Counted from the stretch's first letter, positions 37,101 to 44,474 are shown. The stretch is 64,000 nt of DNA from Hyposmocoma kahamanoa (GCF_003589595.1 NW_020653945.1:11387697-11451696), one strand, 5' to 3'. Notes: generated by a model from the letters alone, not told the origin. Numbers and translations are program-made.

Positions 37101-38727
37101 AGACGTGGATGAAATAGGTTAGGTGGACGAATTCTTTCACAAGGAGCTCTACTACTACTAAAAATGTTGAATGTAATATGGATTTCATACACACTGCACA
37201 TGTAGTTAAGTAGATATTCACTAACTAGCTTTAACGGTCGCGAGGTAAATAACTAACATAGCTGAATATAGCACAGGTATGTTTAGCTATAAGCATATAA
37301 GAAAGATTATCTATCGGTTACACGTCGAGCGCATTGCAATGTGTTTACTAATTCCGAATTAGAGATTCCTGTGCTTGAACCAATGACTTGAGTAATTACC
37401 GAACGTTGACCCTCAGAATCGAACTTTACAGGGTTATTTGTAAAACACTAACAACTGTTAGTAACATAATAAACAACAACTTTTGTACTATGACTTTTAA
37501 CAAAGCATAATAAATTTATCAAAAATAAACTTCAATCCTAAAAATCTATCCTCCCGACGACTCTCACCCCAGCTCTTGCGGTTTGAATCGTACTTACGCT
37601 AGCGCTTATTTTGTTACTGTACATAGTTATCACCGTTTAGAGCGATCTATTTTCGTATGAAAGCAAACTCTGATGAATTATTAAAAGCATTGAATGAAAA
37701 TAGTTGTTTATGATGTTAGTAATGTGTTCTGCGAGGTTGTTAGTAGTTTACAAATAACCCTGAATATACGTAGACGTATACAAGGCTTCTTAACACATTG
37801 TATTACGAACATATTTATCAAGTACCATAAAATTCGCTAAGTATTTTACCTTTTTCTTCCTTTAATGAATTCCACACCGTAAGCAGTTTTGGTATCGGGG
37901 TCAATTAATAATTTTGTTACTGTAGAAAACTTCGTAACTTTGAGATTTTCTCTGAGTCGAATTGGTTCTAAAAAGGCTTTTGCCGTGCTACATCGCCTGC
38001 CTCGTCTCATCGTTGCTTGAGGCTTAGAGAAGCCAATTAATTTTTCTCCGTTTGGATCTCTCCATTCGTAACCTAGTTCCTGACCAGCTTTCTTAAATGA
38101 TTTCTCTAGAGGGTGTCTGAAGGGAGAGTGTTCAATATCTAAATATCCATTCGTACCATGGTATGAAGAATTTTTTAATTCATTTATTCTAATGTTTTCC
38201 GATTTCTTAAAGTACGGGAGTACCTCGTCGTAGCTCCAGCCTTCATTACCCAATGTTGCCCAATCATTGTAATCGTCTGGGTGTCCTCGTTGATAAATTA
38301 AAAAATTTAACACACTGCTGCCGCCAAGTACTTTGCCTCGAGGCATGAAGCATACATTTCCTCTGAGATCTTTGCATGCTTTCGCCTCGGGCTCTGAGTT
38401 GTATCCCCAGTTCAAAGGCGTTAAGGACAGAAAGGATGCAAACAATGGAATGTCGGAATAGAAATTTTCGTCGCCTCCGGCTTCTATAAGTAGTACCCTC
38501 CATGATTTGACTTCTGTTAATCTGTTTGCTATGACGCATCCTGCCGACCCCGCTCCAACGACGATGAAGTCGAATTCTTCTTGTTCCCGTGGAGCATAGT
38601 CTGATATGAATCCTTCGTCGGGGTTTTTCGGTAACGGGCGGAATAAATCAGTCCAAATATCTATGAAAGCATTATTCTGTTGGCCATTGACTGTGCCAAT
38701 GCATAATACATATAATATCCATAGCAT
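18845..38727 (-). CDS. GMC oxidoreductase, glucose dehydrogenase (FAD, quinone)-like, six exons
   Basis: A secreted or extracellular flavin oxidoreductase of the insect GMC family; the substrate is not predictable. Coding exons (minus): 38727-37850, 36415-36199, 30298-30094, 25608-25397, 24916-24767 and 19129-18845, all with GT/AG borders and compatible phases (2,0,1,0,0). They give about 648 residues, normal for the family. It starts with a signal peptide ([14 protein letters not shown]), then the FAD-binding VVGAGSAG at 56-63, the first GMC signature near [10 protein letters not shown] (129-138), and the second, [15 protein letters not shown] (307-321). The C-terminal domain has HQVGTCKM (His553, split by the last intron) and PAAHTHAAV, whose His597 aligns with the second active-site His of glucose oxidase. 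A splice acceptor about 25 bp upstream of the ATG suggests a 5'-UTR intron. Introns of 1.4, 5.9, 4.5, 0.5 and 5.6 kb are filled with transposons, yet no exon is damaged. Confidence 0.9.
19218..19457. repeat. 240-bp palindromic MITE in GMC intron 5
   Basis: Perfect 23-bp inverted ends (19218-19240 and 19435-19457; core AATAAGACAAGTATGGTAAC and its complement). The interior is GC-rich and also self-complementary: a CCGTGTACGGACGC-like block near 19300 pairs with GCGTCCGTACATGG near 19370. There is no coding capacity. The element sits 89 bp upstream of the last GMC exon. Confidence 0.85.
19547..19676 (+). repeat. 5' LTR of the Gypsy element (130 bp)
   Basis: Begins TGTCATAATATT and ends TTATTTATCA (TG...CA). 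Base-for-base identical, by reading, to the 3' LTR at 23290-23419. Flanked outside by AACCG (19542-19546). It contains AATAAA within GGAATAAAACCG, a possible poly(A) signal. An LTR of 130 bp is short for the superfamily. Confidence 0.95.
19711..22200 (+). CDS. Gypsy gag-protease-RT-RNase H polyprotein
   Basis: An 829-residue frame starting 34 bp after the LTR. Gag occupies about residues 1-235 and ends with two CCHC-type knuckles. The first (Cys203, Cys206, His211, Cys216) is complete; the second (223-236) has Arg where the last Cys is expected. The aspartic protease active site DTGSS is at 285-289. The reverse transcriptase spans about 425-610 with [19 protein letters not shown] and the catalytic YLDD at 557-560. 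RNase H begins near VETDASDHS (698-706). The frame ends soon after the RNase [10 protein letters not shown] block. This is the replication machinery of the element and acts in cytoplasmic particles. The integrase lies in the next frame. Confidence 0.95.
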   Translation: MERFLRPDKLNIDPTGNSASKEWEHWKRTFESFLSNFTKETAGMKIDILINHVSPTIFAYISECTTYEEALDILDKLFNKPKNVVYARYILATRKQKHDESIDTYMQVLKLLAKDCQFGKVDAETNKSDNIRDAFITGLNSSKIRQRLLENLTLSLDKAYDQARSLEMAEMNSQSYESSNLNAVQGSSKEEESSAASFFKRKCFFCGGRVHPRKDCPALDSTCQICKKKGHLAKVRRSKKQTAASVVETESNKTSACIIAASPDSLRKATVTAYVQGIRAQALIDTGSSISFMDEEFFNLCRLKKKPSNQRISMASTTLTSKVEGQTSVSAKIGDYEYKNLNLLIVKNLCADLIIGHDILHQHSSLEFSFGGLKEPIKVNVCSVAAATVPAVPLFSNVCPEIKPVAIKSRRHSEDDKEFIKEEVRKLLADGIIEESTSPWRAQVLITKNVNHKKRLVIDYSQTINRYTHLDAYPLPNIEELVSQISRYRIFSAIDLQSAYHQVPILLEERHFTAFEALGNLYQFLRIPFGVTNGVSSFQRTIDWVIRKEDLKGTFAYLDDITICGKTQLEHDENLKKFLAAAQKYGLTLNKEKSKFSQNSINILGYNIEDNIIKPDADRLRPLLNLPPPSDLSSLRRAIGMFAHYSKWIPNFSEKVHDLTNARIFPLSDNLVKNFNVLKSDIAKSSIHAIDHNAPLTVETDASDHSIAATLSQASRPVAFFSRMLNKSEHNHSAIEKEAYAIVESLKKWRHFLISKPFRLITDQRSVSFMFNNKLTSKIKNEKIQRWRLELAPFKYDIIYRLGKQNDAADALSRVCSSISTRNEKLYSQ
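22127..23284 (+). CDS. Gypsy integrase region (shifted frame)
   Basis: A 385-codon frame overlapping the previous one by 74 bp in a different phase. The first ~20 residues are shadow of the RNase H frame; authentic integrase starts around [10 protein letters not shown]. Seen: HHCC zinc-binding residues (His23, His28, Cys57, Cys60) and the DDE catalytic core Asp89 (SIDFKG), Asp147 (HSDRG), Glu183 (GQVERFNG). A C-terminal segment [16 protein letters not shown] is of the kind found at the end of Gypsy integrases, followed by an acidic tail. It ends six bases before the 3' LTR. It would not be made from this copy unless the ribosome shifts frame near 22190. Confidence 0.93.
   Translation: MMQRMHSHAYAAQYRHEMKSYIHNDLCHPGIARMTHWLKSKNLPYSTEEIKNMTKSCKICSEIKPRFYKPTIDPVLIKATSPMERLSIDFKGPVPSNTRNKYILTVIDEYSRFPFAFPCPDMNSSTVIKHLNEIFMLFGMPSYLHSDRGTCFISTEVKNFLNSRGIASSRTTPYNPRGNGQVERFNGTLWKSVQLALRSQNLPIENWEKVLNQAIHCIRSLLCTATCCTPHERMFTHTRRSSNGVSIPTWLTESEKVLMRKFNRTNKYQPIVEEVTLLHVNPDYSYVRYEDGRETTVSNRHLAPLSLDSQIMVDETTNIEALNENSNEVEDPNPTSQNSETRSSDSENETEDIDHPEPPADTEPEIRRSARVRHPPAHLEDYFQG
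23290..23419 (+). repeat. 3' LTR of the Gypsy element (130 bp)
   Basis: Identical in sequence to the 5' LTR. Followed by the target duplication AACCG at 23420-23424. The sequence before it (GGCTGATAGAA) is only weakly purine-rich as a polypurine tract. Confidence 0.95.
23420..23860 (+). repeat. Dispersed repeat D (GACTTCAAAAA inverted ends), copy 1
   Basis: Starts ACCGACTTCAAAAAAGAGGA and ends near a diverged complement, GTGATCGGTTTTTTTAGTA (about 23837-23856). Related copies occur at 43678-43895 (reversed) and 55939-56325. Shared landmarks are CAATTCGACTGTATG, ATGTTACGCGAT and CACCTCTAAGGGTGG. This is a non-autonomous element with inverted termini; no protein. The Gypsy insertion abuts its first bases. 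Confidence 0.7.
23861..24766. other. GMC intron 5, remaining sequence
   Basis: AT-rich intronic sequence without a recognised element. Short open frames here are not supported by splice signals or composition. Confidence 0.5.
24767..24916 (-). CDS. GMC gene exon 5
   Basis: 150 bp, 50 codons, phase 0 at both ends, beginning [10 protein letters not shown] and ending SITLDHQ. It supplies His553 of the HQVGTC active-site block. Acceptor CTTCAACAG and donor CAG|GTAAAC are good. PFPGC and DSDEYWQC are conserved insect GMC features. Confidence 0.92.
25397..25608 (-). CDS. GMC gene exon 4
   Basis: Encodes [23 protein letters not shown] and [18 protein letters not shown], the substrate-domain strand region of GMC proteins. 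Acceptor ATTTTGCAG and donor TTG|GTAAAA. The first codon (Gly) is split with exon 3. Confidence 0.92.
26243..26457 (-). mobile_element. tRNA-derived SINE (family A), copy 1
   Basis: On the minus strand the head carries box A-like GTGGTCGAACGGTTACC and box B-like GGGTTCAATTCCC, the internal RNA polymerase III promoter of tRNA-derived SINEs. A tRNA-unrelated body follows, including GTAATTTGTGGTTGTCTACC. Same family as copies at 28253, 42215, 43943, 47855 and 63352. In GMC intron 3. Confidence 0.85.
26637..27190 (+). repeat. 99-bp minisatellite, about 5.5 units
   Basis: Units starting CCTCKAAAACGATACCC recur at 26640, 26739, 26838, 26937 and 27035 (period 98-99), then a shortened unit near 27099. 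Each unit carries CGCCATCTTG and GTGCTATATTCGTAATGAG. The array is the outer part of the left arm of a foldback-like structure whose complement lies at 29800-30024. Open frames through it are by-products of a period divisible by three, not genes. Confidence 0.9.
27190..27460 (+). repeat. CGATCG-rich palindromic border of the left arm
   Basis: Dense GTCGATCG, CGATCGAC and GATCGACATCGATCG strings between 27335 and 27425 form short nested palindromes, with GTATCTGTAGG repeated at about 27353 and 27422. The right-arm counterpart near 29800-29815 is much shorter. Confidence 0.65.
28253..28463 (-). mobile_element. tRNA-derived SINE (family A), copy 2, inside mariner
   Basis: Minus strand; box A-like GTGGCCGAACGGTTACC and box B-like GGTTCGATTCCC at the head. 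It splits the 3' coding part of the mariner transposase at about 28250/28464. Less diverged than copy 1. Confidence 0.9.
28464..29330 (-). pseudogene. mariner transposase, degenerate
   Basis: Pieces: 29325-29125 (helix-turn-helix part, [20 protein letters not shown] and [15 protein letters not shown]) and 28668 downward ([20 protein letters not shown], the block around the third catalytic Asp of D,D34D mariners). Between them the DDD core is recognisable only across stops and frameshifts. The C-terminal end is cut by SINE copy 2. Inactive. Confidence 0.85.
29946..30024. repeat. Long hairpin at the right arm terminus
   Basis: An inverted repeat of about 37 bp (29946-29983 and 29988-30024) around a 4-base AATT centre. 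Each arm contains GCTCATTACGAATATAGCAC or its complement, the minisatellite motif. Confidence 0.85.
30094..30298 (-). CDS. GMC gene exon 3
   Basis: Starts ATGGCGGC after acceptor TTTCAACAG and encodes [20 protein letters not shown] and [10 protein letters not shown], a conserved insect GMC region. Donor CTAG|GTAATT, phase 1. The initial Met is internal to the protein. Confidence 0.92.
30405..31317 (-). pseudogene. Jockey-like LINE RT C-terminal region
   Basis: Two overlapping frames (31317-31093 and 31127-30405) joined by a frameshift near 31110. The second is 240 codons long with [20 protein letters not shown] and [10 protein letters not shown] before the C-terminal [11 protein letters not shown] block typical of these elements. 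Not functional. Confidence 0.82.
31500..31990 (+). pseudogene. Penelope-like RT/linker remnant
   Basis: Translation across stops and shifts gives [20 protein letters not shown] and [12 protein letters not shown] in order, all conserved in Penelope reverse transcriptase C-termini and the linker to GIY-YIG. No long frame is open. Confidence 0.7.
32010..33143 (+). mobile_element. LINE fragment inserted in the Penelope-like element
   Basis: Plus strand, 5' truncated. Frames at 32008-32217 and 32278-32640 encode RT thumb/C-terminal sequence: [16 protein letters not shown], then [21 protein letters not shown] and [19 protein letters not shown]. It ends in a (GAATAT)n tail at about 33119-33141. It resembles CR1/Jockey-group LINEs but differs from LINEs A and B in sequence and tail. 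Confidence 0.8.
33143..33348 (+). pseudogene. Penelope-like GIY-YIG C-terminal remnant
   Basis: [20 protein letters not shown], then [20 protein letters not shown]; the H..HPNNFNRDDG-like block is diagnostic of Penelope endonuclease C-termini. It resumes immediately after the LINE tail. The catalytic GIY-YIG residues upstream are not preserved. Confidence 0.75.
33476..33517 (+). ncRNA. Hammerhead-like hairpin motif in the Penelope terminal repeat (candidate)
   Basis: TCCC, then GTGACCAC (33480-33487), a perfect 6-bp stem GGCCAA (488-493)/TTGGCC (500-505), GAAAC (506-510), GTC (511-513) and GGGA (514-517), which can pair with TCCC. The right half matches a hammerhead ribozyme (GAAA then a UH cleavage site). 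The left half is GUGACCA instead of CUGANGA, plus one extra base before stem II. Penelope elements are known to encode hammerheads, but here activity is doubtful. Confidence 0.4.
34031..34381. other. GMC intron 2, unassigned sequence
   Basis: No gene or recognised repeat is seen between the Jockey-like LINE end and repeat C copy 2. Confidence 0.5.
34382..34650 (+). repeat. Dispersed repeat family C, copy 2
   Basis: Contains GATGGTAAACGACACGCCTG, ACCCTGAGACATAAGTCG and GTAATGCTCACATTACTG in the order shared by the family. Ends near AGGAGCTCTACTGCTACTAA. In GMC intron 2. Confidence 0.8.
34651..35800. other. GMC intron 2, unassigned sequence
   Basis: An 85-codon open frame at 35042-35299 (plus) has no recognised domain and lacks convincing splice or regulatory context. 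Otherwise AT-rich sequence with nothing identified. Confidence 0.4.
35801..36023 (+). repeat. SINE-like repeat family B, copy 1
   Basis: The head has a box B-like GGGCTCGATTCTCC and the body has TTGGTTTTGGTTTGGGTG and GGCAATTGGTGTGGTTGTCT. Related copies lie at 39881-40047 (minus) and 44184-44350 (plus). A weak tRNA-like head suggests an old SINE. Confidence 0.65.
36199..36415 (-). CDS. GMC gene exon 2
   Basis: Encodes the second GMC signature [16 protein letters not shown] and [18 protein letters not shown]. Acceptor CGTTATTAG; the donor is placed at GAT|GTAAGC (36198) because it keeps phase 0 with exon 3. A stronger GTAAGT further on follows an in-frame stop. Confidence 0.9.
36742..37166 (+). 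repeat. Dispersed repeat family C, copy 3, split by a MITE
   Basis: The left part (to about 36855) has GGTGGTAAGCGACACGCC. The right part (from about 37061) resumes with TAATGCTCACGTTGCTA and ends AGGAGCTCTACTACTACTAA. The middle is replaced by a GC-rich insertion. In GMC intron 1. Confidence 0.75.
36856..37060. repeat. MITE with GCGATGCGAACGC-like ends, CATCGATGCA-rich
   Basis: About 205 bp with diverged inverted ends (GTGGCGATGCGAACGC at the left; complement of GCAGCGACGCGAAAGCG at the right). The interior is dominated by GCGCGC, ATCGATGCA and GCGATGCAATCGCG strings. Much richer in GC and CpG than its surroundings. Its position inside repeat C shows it moved in later. Confidence 0.65.
37850..38727 (-). 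CDS. GMC gene exon 1 (first coding)
   Basis: 292 full codons plus two bases. Signal peptide, then [19 protein letters not shown] (Rossmann FAD-binding), [29 protein letters not shown] and the [13 protein letters not shown] block. Donor AAAAAG|GTAAAA. Start chosen because the residues after it form a good signal peptide and a 3' splice-like TTTTATTGCAG lies just upstream. Confidence 0.95.
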
Positions 38728-38759
38728 TTTGTTTTCCAGTCATCTACTTCCTGCAATAA

Positions 38760-41337
38760 AAGATTCAAGTCTTGATAAATATGTAATTTTCTAAGAGTGG
38801 AAATGAAAGAATAGAATCTTTAGCTTTATGAAAAATGTAACAATAATAAAGGCTTTTAAGTAAACGTTTGTATTTAAAACGCGTGCGTACCAAAGGAATT
38901 TGTAGGTCATGCTTTGTTGTGATGCCACTGTTAAGGGTGTTGGCGACTTGACAGGAATACAAATGTACATTTATGGTCTTTGCATTTTATAAAATGAGCT
39001 ATGAGTCAATCTTCGCACATCCGATCACATCAACGCAATCGTGCCTTGCATATCTGGAATCGATGAAAAAGGCTACTCTACATATTTATTATAGAATACA
39101 AAGGTATTGAATAAGTTTATAACGTACTTAAAGTTACACAAATTTTATATATATATAAACTTGCTTAGTGCAAAATAAACAAGGTTTCAGTACAAAAATC
39201 TTAAATTCCTGTGCATGCTAAGTTGGAGTAGCAGGTCTAATAGGGGTTATAATATTGTATTGGTTGTAATATTGTGGTCTTTGAAAATAACATAGCCGAA
39301 AAACATAGAAATTTTGTTGCTTCGAATATTTTATTTTATGCCATCTCTTTTAGAATGGCAATGTTAAATGTAATGTGATACTTTTGTATTGAAAGTTCTT
39401 CTGGGAATGTGACACCGTTGACATCTGTCGATCGGAAATTATTAATGAGCTAAGTTCCTTTCGCCCATTGGACGTTATACGTTATACCTCCTTGCCTTTG
39501 CTGTAATGACGGGTAAAACAGCAAAATGAATAAATAAAAATTTTAAATCTGTTTATTAGTTACTATTAATAGATCTATGACAGTGGGGTATAAAACAAAT
39601 TTTTTTGACTAGAATTTTTAAACAAATTTTACCTCTATGTGTGTTCTTTATTTCACCAAACAAATACAAAAGTCATTAATTAAATTGTACAAAAGGTAAG
39701 CAAAAGTGGACTTATCTTTAAAAGACATCCCAAGGCAGTGTATTGTATATTTCTGTATTTGGTGCGTTAAACCTAATTATGATAGAAGTTTTATACTCTA
39801 TCAGCTACATCTACTTTTTAGACACAGCCATTAATGAATGGGTTTCATATTTCATTATATTTTTAATATAATATAATAATATGTGCCAGACAATCACACC
39901 AATTGTCTGGTCCAAACTAGAGAATTTCCTATACTATGAGTGATAGAGCAACGGAATTCTCTCTGGTACACTTCCCAGAATACCCAGACCGATTCAGAAA
40001 AGTTCATTTCCCAAATTGGTTCTACCGGGAATCCACCGAGGTCGTCAATTTAGATATGGATAATGTAAACAAAATATATTCATAAATATATTCTTTAGGT
40101 GCTGGTTCCTGGTGTTTCCTTTGTCGTATACCTACTTTTTTCAACAAACTATCCGCTAATTATACCGTTGTTTCTTAAGCTAAATTTATGGAAAAAAATA
40201 ATGTAAAAAATTCTTGGATGTTTCTTAACTAAGTGAACTTATTTCAATCACATTGCTTCCTAGCCTCTTATACTGCAAAATGGCATTTTTATTTTCACAA
40301 TCAATGCTGCTATCTGTTAGTAACTGCAATATCTTCCAGATGATTAGCGCTTATTTATTGATAGCTATAAGTGGAGTTTCAAATGTGTTCCTTTTCACAA
40401 TGACAACATATACGACTCAACATCATTTTATGTTTTCATTAGTTTATTATCATCTATTAACACTCGTAATTTATCTCTTAAAAAGCAAAGTAATAAAATA
40501 TATAAAAGAACGTAATAAAATGATATCTCGCTTTCGATACGCTAAGTAATTGTTCATTATGTCGCTTGAGATGAGTAATGCACTAAAGTACCATAGATAT
40601 ATTTGATGAGTTTTTCCTTTCCTTTAGTTCAATGAGAAAAAATCATTGTGCCTCTACTGCATATTAAGCTAGACCTAATGTAACCGTTTTATATACTCGA
40701 TGCCGTTTGTAAAAGTTTTTGATAAGAATGCTTCGTAATTTACGTAATATGTATAAATACTGCTATAGACAAATACAGAAAATCTGAAAGCTGGTATTAT
40801 CGACGGCCGACAAATAAGAGAGCTTATAAATAATCCGGCTTTAGTGGAATGACGCTGAACAAAAAGCGTGGCTTTCATTTGTCGTGGTTCTCTGGAATTT
40901 TATGGGAAACAGCAAATGTGTAAATTTAATTTGATTTTTTGAATGTGCTCTTGATCTTTTCCAAGATTTTGAATTCCTATGACTTATTTTTATAAGTAAA
41001 ATAACATACACACAAAATTATTATTTCAATATCTCAATTATACTTAAACTTAGCTCTAAATCCTCCACCAATGTTGGTTAGCGTAATTTAAAAGTCGCGC
41101 AGTAGGAAACTCATCGCAACATTTCCCGTATCTGTTACAGCCTCTCAAAAATTAGGTGATGTAGGGAAAATTAGCTCAAAGCGACGATAAGAGGCAAAAC
41201 GACTAAGCTCGATAGTTCGACAATTTTAAATGTTGTTGATATCCTTTTCCACAAAAGCATAGCCTGAGCCACGCCCTCTGTATTTTATTCATACTTTAAT
41301 TTAGCGAAAAGTGGTGAGGTTCTGTTTTGATCAAAAC
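38760..41337. other. Intergenic upstream of the GMC gene
   Basis: Presumably includes the GMC 5'-UTR exon and promoter, which cannot be placed. It contains SINE-like repeat B copy 2 (39881-40047). A hydrophobic 98-codon frame at 40253-40549 has no recognised family and is not called a gene. Confidence 0.4.
39881..40047 (-). repeat. SINE-like repeat family B, copy 2
   Basis: Reverse orientation: GACAATCACACCAATTGTCT, GAGAATTTCCTATACTATGA and ACCGGGAATCCACCGAGG match the complement of copy 1. Confidence 0.65.
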
Positions 41338-41355
41338 TTTATTTCCTTTAATGTA

Positions 41356-41527
41356 CTATTCTCTTCTTTTTGGTAATGCATCTTCTACTGGAGGTCGGCT
41401 AACATTATACTTGGGCCCGAACAATTGTGGCTCGGAAGAGTTCTGTGGTACAAGTTGAACCACTCTGAAAGATTTTGGAGCCTGTGATTTTTCTATGGCC
41501 CACGTCTTCTGCGGCCTTGGACTTGGC
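41356..41527 (-). CDS. Unidentified terminal coding exon (candidate)
   Basis: After an acceptor ACTAATTCCGCAG (ending 41528) a frame stays open for 56 codons to a TAG at 41356-41358: PSPRPQKTWAIEKSQAPKSF and so on, ending VEDALPKRRE. Composition (Pro, Ser, Lys, Arg; few AT-rich codons) is more coding-like than its surroundings, and an AATAAA (minus) lies about 13 bp past the stop. No family is recognised, and no upstream exon has been identified. It could be the last exon of a minus-strand gene or a decayed gene fragment. Confidence 0.35.
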
Positions 41528-42214
41528 CTGCGGAATTAGTTGCAGTAGAGAGTATTCTTCACTCCGAATGAAGTGTTCGAAATATTGTAATGTACTATGG
41601 CATGATCACCTTGTTTTATATCTATTTGACAAAATTTTTGTAATTTTTTATTATAAAAACGGTTTTTAAACGTACTTCATAATTTAATTTTAAAATGAAT
41701 TGGTAACAAAGGCAAAATGGCTCGGCTAACCGCTAATTATTCGGATTAAAGAATATAGTAGATAGTCCAATTTTTTTTGTAAGTGGTCAATTAAATTTTT
41801 CCATGACATTGTCAATTACTTAGCAAGAATTTAATCACTTAAATAAATATCAGAAAGAAGACGTAAATGGTATCTTGTTACAGATTTTTTCACGAAATGA
41901 AATTCGTTGTTATTCTCTTCATGTTTTGCAGGAGATGATTACTATTCCTATATTTTTTATCAAGATTTTATTTATTATATCTATAATTATTATTTTTCTC
42001 TCACGTATGCCCGAAACTCGTTATTGATTTACCTCCCTCCGGAAAATCGAAATTTTTGGGAGGGTTTGGTTTATTAGCTTTACTGTGATCTCATTTGTAA
42101 ATTTATGCGCATTTGATTTCATTGTTACGAAAGTCAATTAAATACAGCACAATTAATATAAGGTCGTAACCATTGGCTCTCGTTCTCACTATACTTCTAG
42201 TTTTAATTTGACTA
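41528..42214. other. Intergenic, nothing recognised
   Basis: AT-rich sequence between the candidate exon and SINE A copy 3. No repeat or gene could be assigned. Confidence 0.5.
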
Positions 42215-42410
42215 ACCTCCTCAGTGGCCGAACGGTACCATGGTCTGCCACGCAGAGGTCCCGGGTTAGATTATCGGCCGGGCGAAATATTTGTAATTGT
42301 CTTTCGTGAGTTTGGGCGTAATTTGTGGTTATCTATGTGTTTGTGCATGGCATCCATGATATAGAGTTTCCTTAGTGCGGGGTTATGAGTATGTGCGTTA
42401 TTATTATGTT
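42215..42410 (+). mobile_element. tRNA-derived SINE (family A), copy 3
   Basis: Head CCTCAGTGGCCGAACGGTAC with a worn box B (GGGTTAGATTATC), then the family body (GTAATTTGTGGTTATCTATG). One of the more diverged copies. Confidence 0.8.
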
Positions 42411-42829
42411 ATTATAACCGCTTGGAGCTGATTTAACCAACATACGAGTTCAAAGTTACTTGGATTACATGTAAAGATTACCGCTTCTTTTTATACAAAA
42501 AGTATAGTCCGGGAATTTTAATATATACTAAAAATCACATTATTATTTAAGATTTAAGGGTCGTATTCCAGAACTCTTCTCAGTGCTCAAGTCAGGACTT
42601 GAGTACGATCGCATATATTTTTTTTCAAACAAACCAACGTTTCGAGCTCTTTGCAAGTCCCATAGTCACAGTAGATATTAATCATCAACCAGTTACGTCT
42701 AATATTAAAGTAAACCTACTCTGAACTATAATTACAAAAAAATGTTTCATTTAACACCTTATTTTAAAATAATGAGTAGCAATCTCGAAAACTTAAGAAC
42801 TCAATAATTAATAATATCATTGTACCAGT
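42411..42829. other. Intergenic, nothing recognised
   Basis: AT-rich sequence between SINE A copy 3 and the second Jockey-like LINE copy. Confidence 0.5.
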
Positions 42830-43677
42830 TCCGTACTGTCTGCAACTCTCTTTCTGCTGCATATCAATGATATGTTAATTCCAGGTACCTTTGCGTATGC
42901 TGATGACAACACAGTTGTAGATAGGTACAAGTATCCTTGCATTGGTCTTGACCAATGCAAGAGCCAGTGGAGAGACAATCCAGTCAATTCCAGTCTTGTC
43001 GAGAGTGCATAGTCAGCCGTTTGGATTTGACACTCCAGGCAGTCTCCGATTGGGCGATGCAATCTTGTCAAATTTTATGCTACAAAAACGCAGGCGTGTC
43101 TACTTCCCACAAAACGGAGGCCCTTTGAGCTGACTCCGACTTTTCGTGATATATGCATACCGATAGTCAACTGTCTCCAGCTACTTGGAATGGACCGGTC
43201 GTCCAATTTGAAATTAGGCAGATACATTGAATCCATGGTCAAAAATGCAGCAAGGAAGCTTGGTATCCTTTCCAGGGTGAGACGTTACTTTACACCGGAA
43301 CAGTTGCTTCAGCTATACCAAGCACAAGTCTGGTCGTGCATGGAGTACTGCTGCCACCTTTGGGACGGATCTGCTACATATCAACTGGCCACTTTGGATT
43401 CAAATGACAATCGTATCAAGAGGCTTATAGGTGATTCGGAACCTCGGGGTGGAGGCGAAGCTGCAGAGCTTTGAACACCGCCGTAAAGGTGCCTGCTTAT
43501 CGGTATTTTGCAGGATATATTATGGAGAGTGTGCGATGGAATTACACGATTTAATTCCGCCTTCACCTTTCCATCACCGGGGGACTAGGCGTAGGCTTGG
43601 ATTCCACCCCTATGTTGTGCATATTCCAAAGATTCGCACGAAGCGTTATGTTTCCACATTTATATGGCGAGTACTAA
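42830..43677 (+). mobile_element. Jockey-like LINE, copy 2
   Basis: Same family as 30405-34030, here on the plus strand and uninterrupted. [20 protein letters not shown] holds the catalytic YADD at about 42894-42908. Then LKLGRYIESMVKNAARKLG, RVRRYFTPEQLLQLYQAQ, the [16 protein letters not shown] block and [15 protein letters not shown]. Several frameshifts (frames at 42942, 43190, 43431). The 5' part is missing; the 3' end is cut by repeat D copy 2. Confidence 0.82.
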
Positions 43678-43895
43678 AAAAACCGACCTCAAAAGTCATT
43701 CATCCTCTAGTTTGCCACACTTAGAGGTGGAATATTTTCTTTAAATTTAAATGGGACTGAGGTACCCTCTTTACAAGAAAAGAAGAATCATCAAAATTGG
43801 TTCACAAATAGTTAACCGGAGTTATCGTGTAATATACAAACAAAAAAAAGCACAGTCGAATTGAGAACCTCCTCCCTTTTTGAAGTCACAGAGAT
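43678..43895 (-). repeat. Dispersed repeat D, copy 2
   Basis: Bounded by ACCGACCTCAAAAG at the left and CTCCTCCCTTTTTGAAGTCA at the right; the internal CAGTCGAATTGAGAACC is the complement of copy 1. Joined directly to the LINE end. Confidence 0.75.
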
Positions 43896-43942
43896 TGTCA
43901 CAGAGTTTGTTTCTTTGCTAAAATCTACAATGCAATAATGAT

Positions 43943-44162
43943 AATAACGCGTATACTCAACATAGCCCCGCATTAGAGAAACCCTGTGTTACGGGTGCCA
44001 TGGACACACAAATACACAACCACAAATTACACCCAAACTCACGAGAGAAATACATGTAGGCCATACAAATGCCAGGTTCGATCTCCCGGCCCGGAAATCG
44101 AACCTGGGACCTCGGCGTGGCAGACCGAGATAGTAACCGTTCGGCCACAGAGAAAGTCAGTT
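43943..44162 (-). mobile_element. tRNA-derived SINE (family A), copy 4
   Basis: Minus strand; box A-like GTGGCCGAACGGTTAC and box B-like GGTTCGATTTCC, with the family body (complement of AACATAGCCCCGCATTAGAG). Confidence 0.85.
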
Positions 44163-44183
44163 AATAACTACATATAATACATG

Positions 44184-44350
44184 TGATGACTTCGGTGACC
44201 CAACGGTGTGCGCTGTCGGCACTTGAAAATCTATTTGGGAAATTAACTTTTTTAAATTGGTCTGGCTGTTTTGGGTGTTTTGCTCTGGTACACATAGTAC
44301 ACGGAATCCTCTAGTTTGAGGCCAGGTAATGGGTGTGGCTGTGTAGCACT
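44184..44350 (+). repeat. SINE-like repeat family B, copy 3
   Basis: GATGACTTCGGTGACCCAAC start, GGCTGTTTTGGGTG in the body and GGCCAGGTAATGGGTGTGGC near the end match copy 1. Lies 22 bp from SINE A copy 4. Confidence 0.65.
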
Positions 44351-44474
44351 TTATTATTATTACTTAATATTATTTGTAATTAATTTCCTTAATTCTCATG
44401 AAAAACTATCGAACTATCTCAAATTGCACTCAGAAGCTATTGATGGCTCTATTAGCTGAGTTTAATTTGTTAAA

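Noticed and set aside
40253..40549. 98-codon hydrophobic frame resembling a membrane protein
   Set aside because: No family motif, splice or poly(A) context; hydrophobic composition is expected from T-rich DNA.
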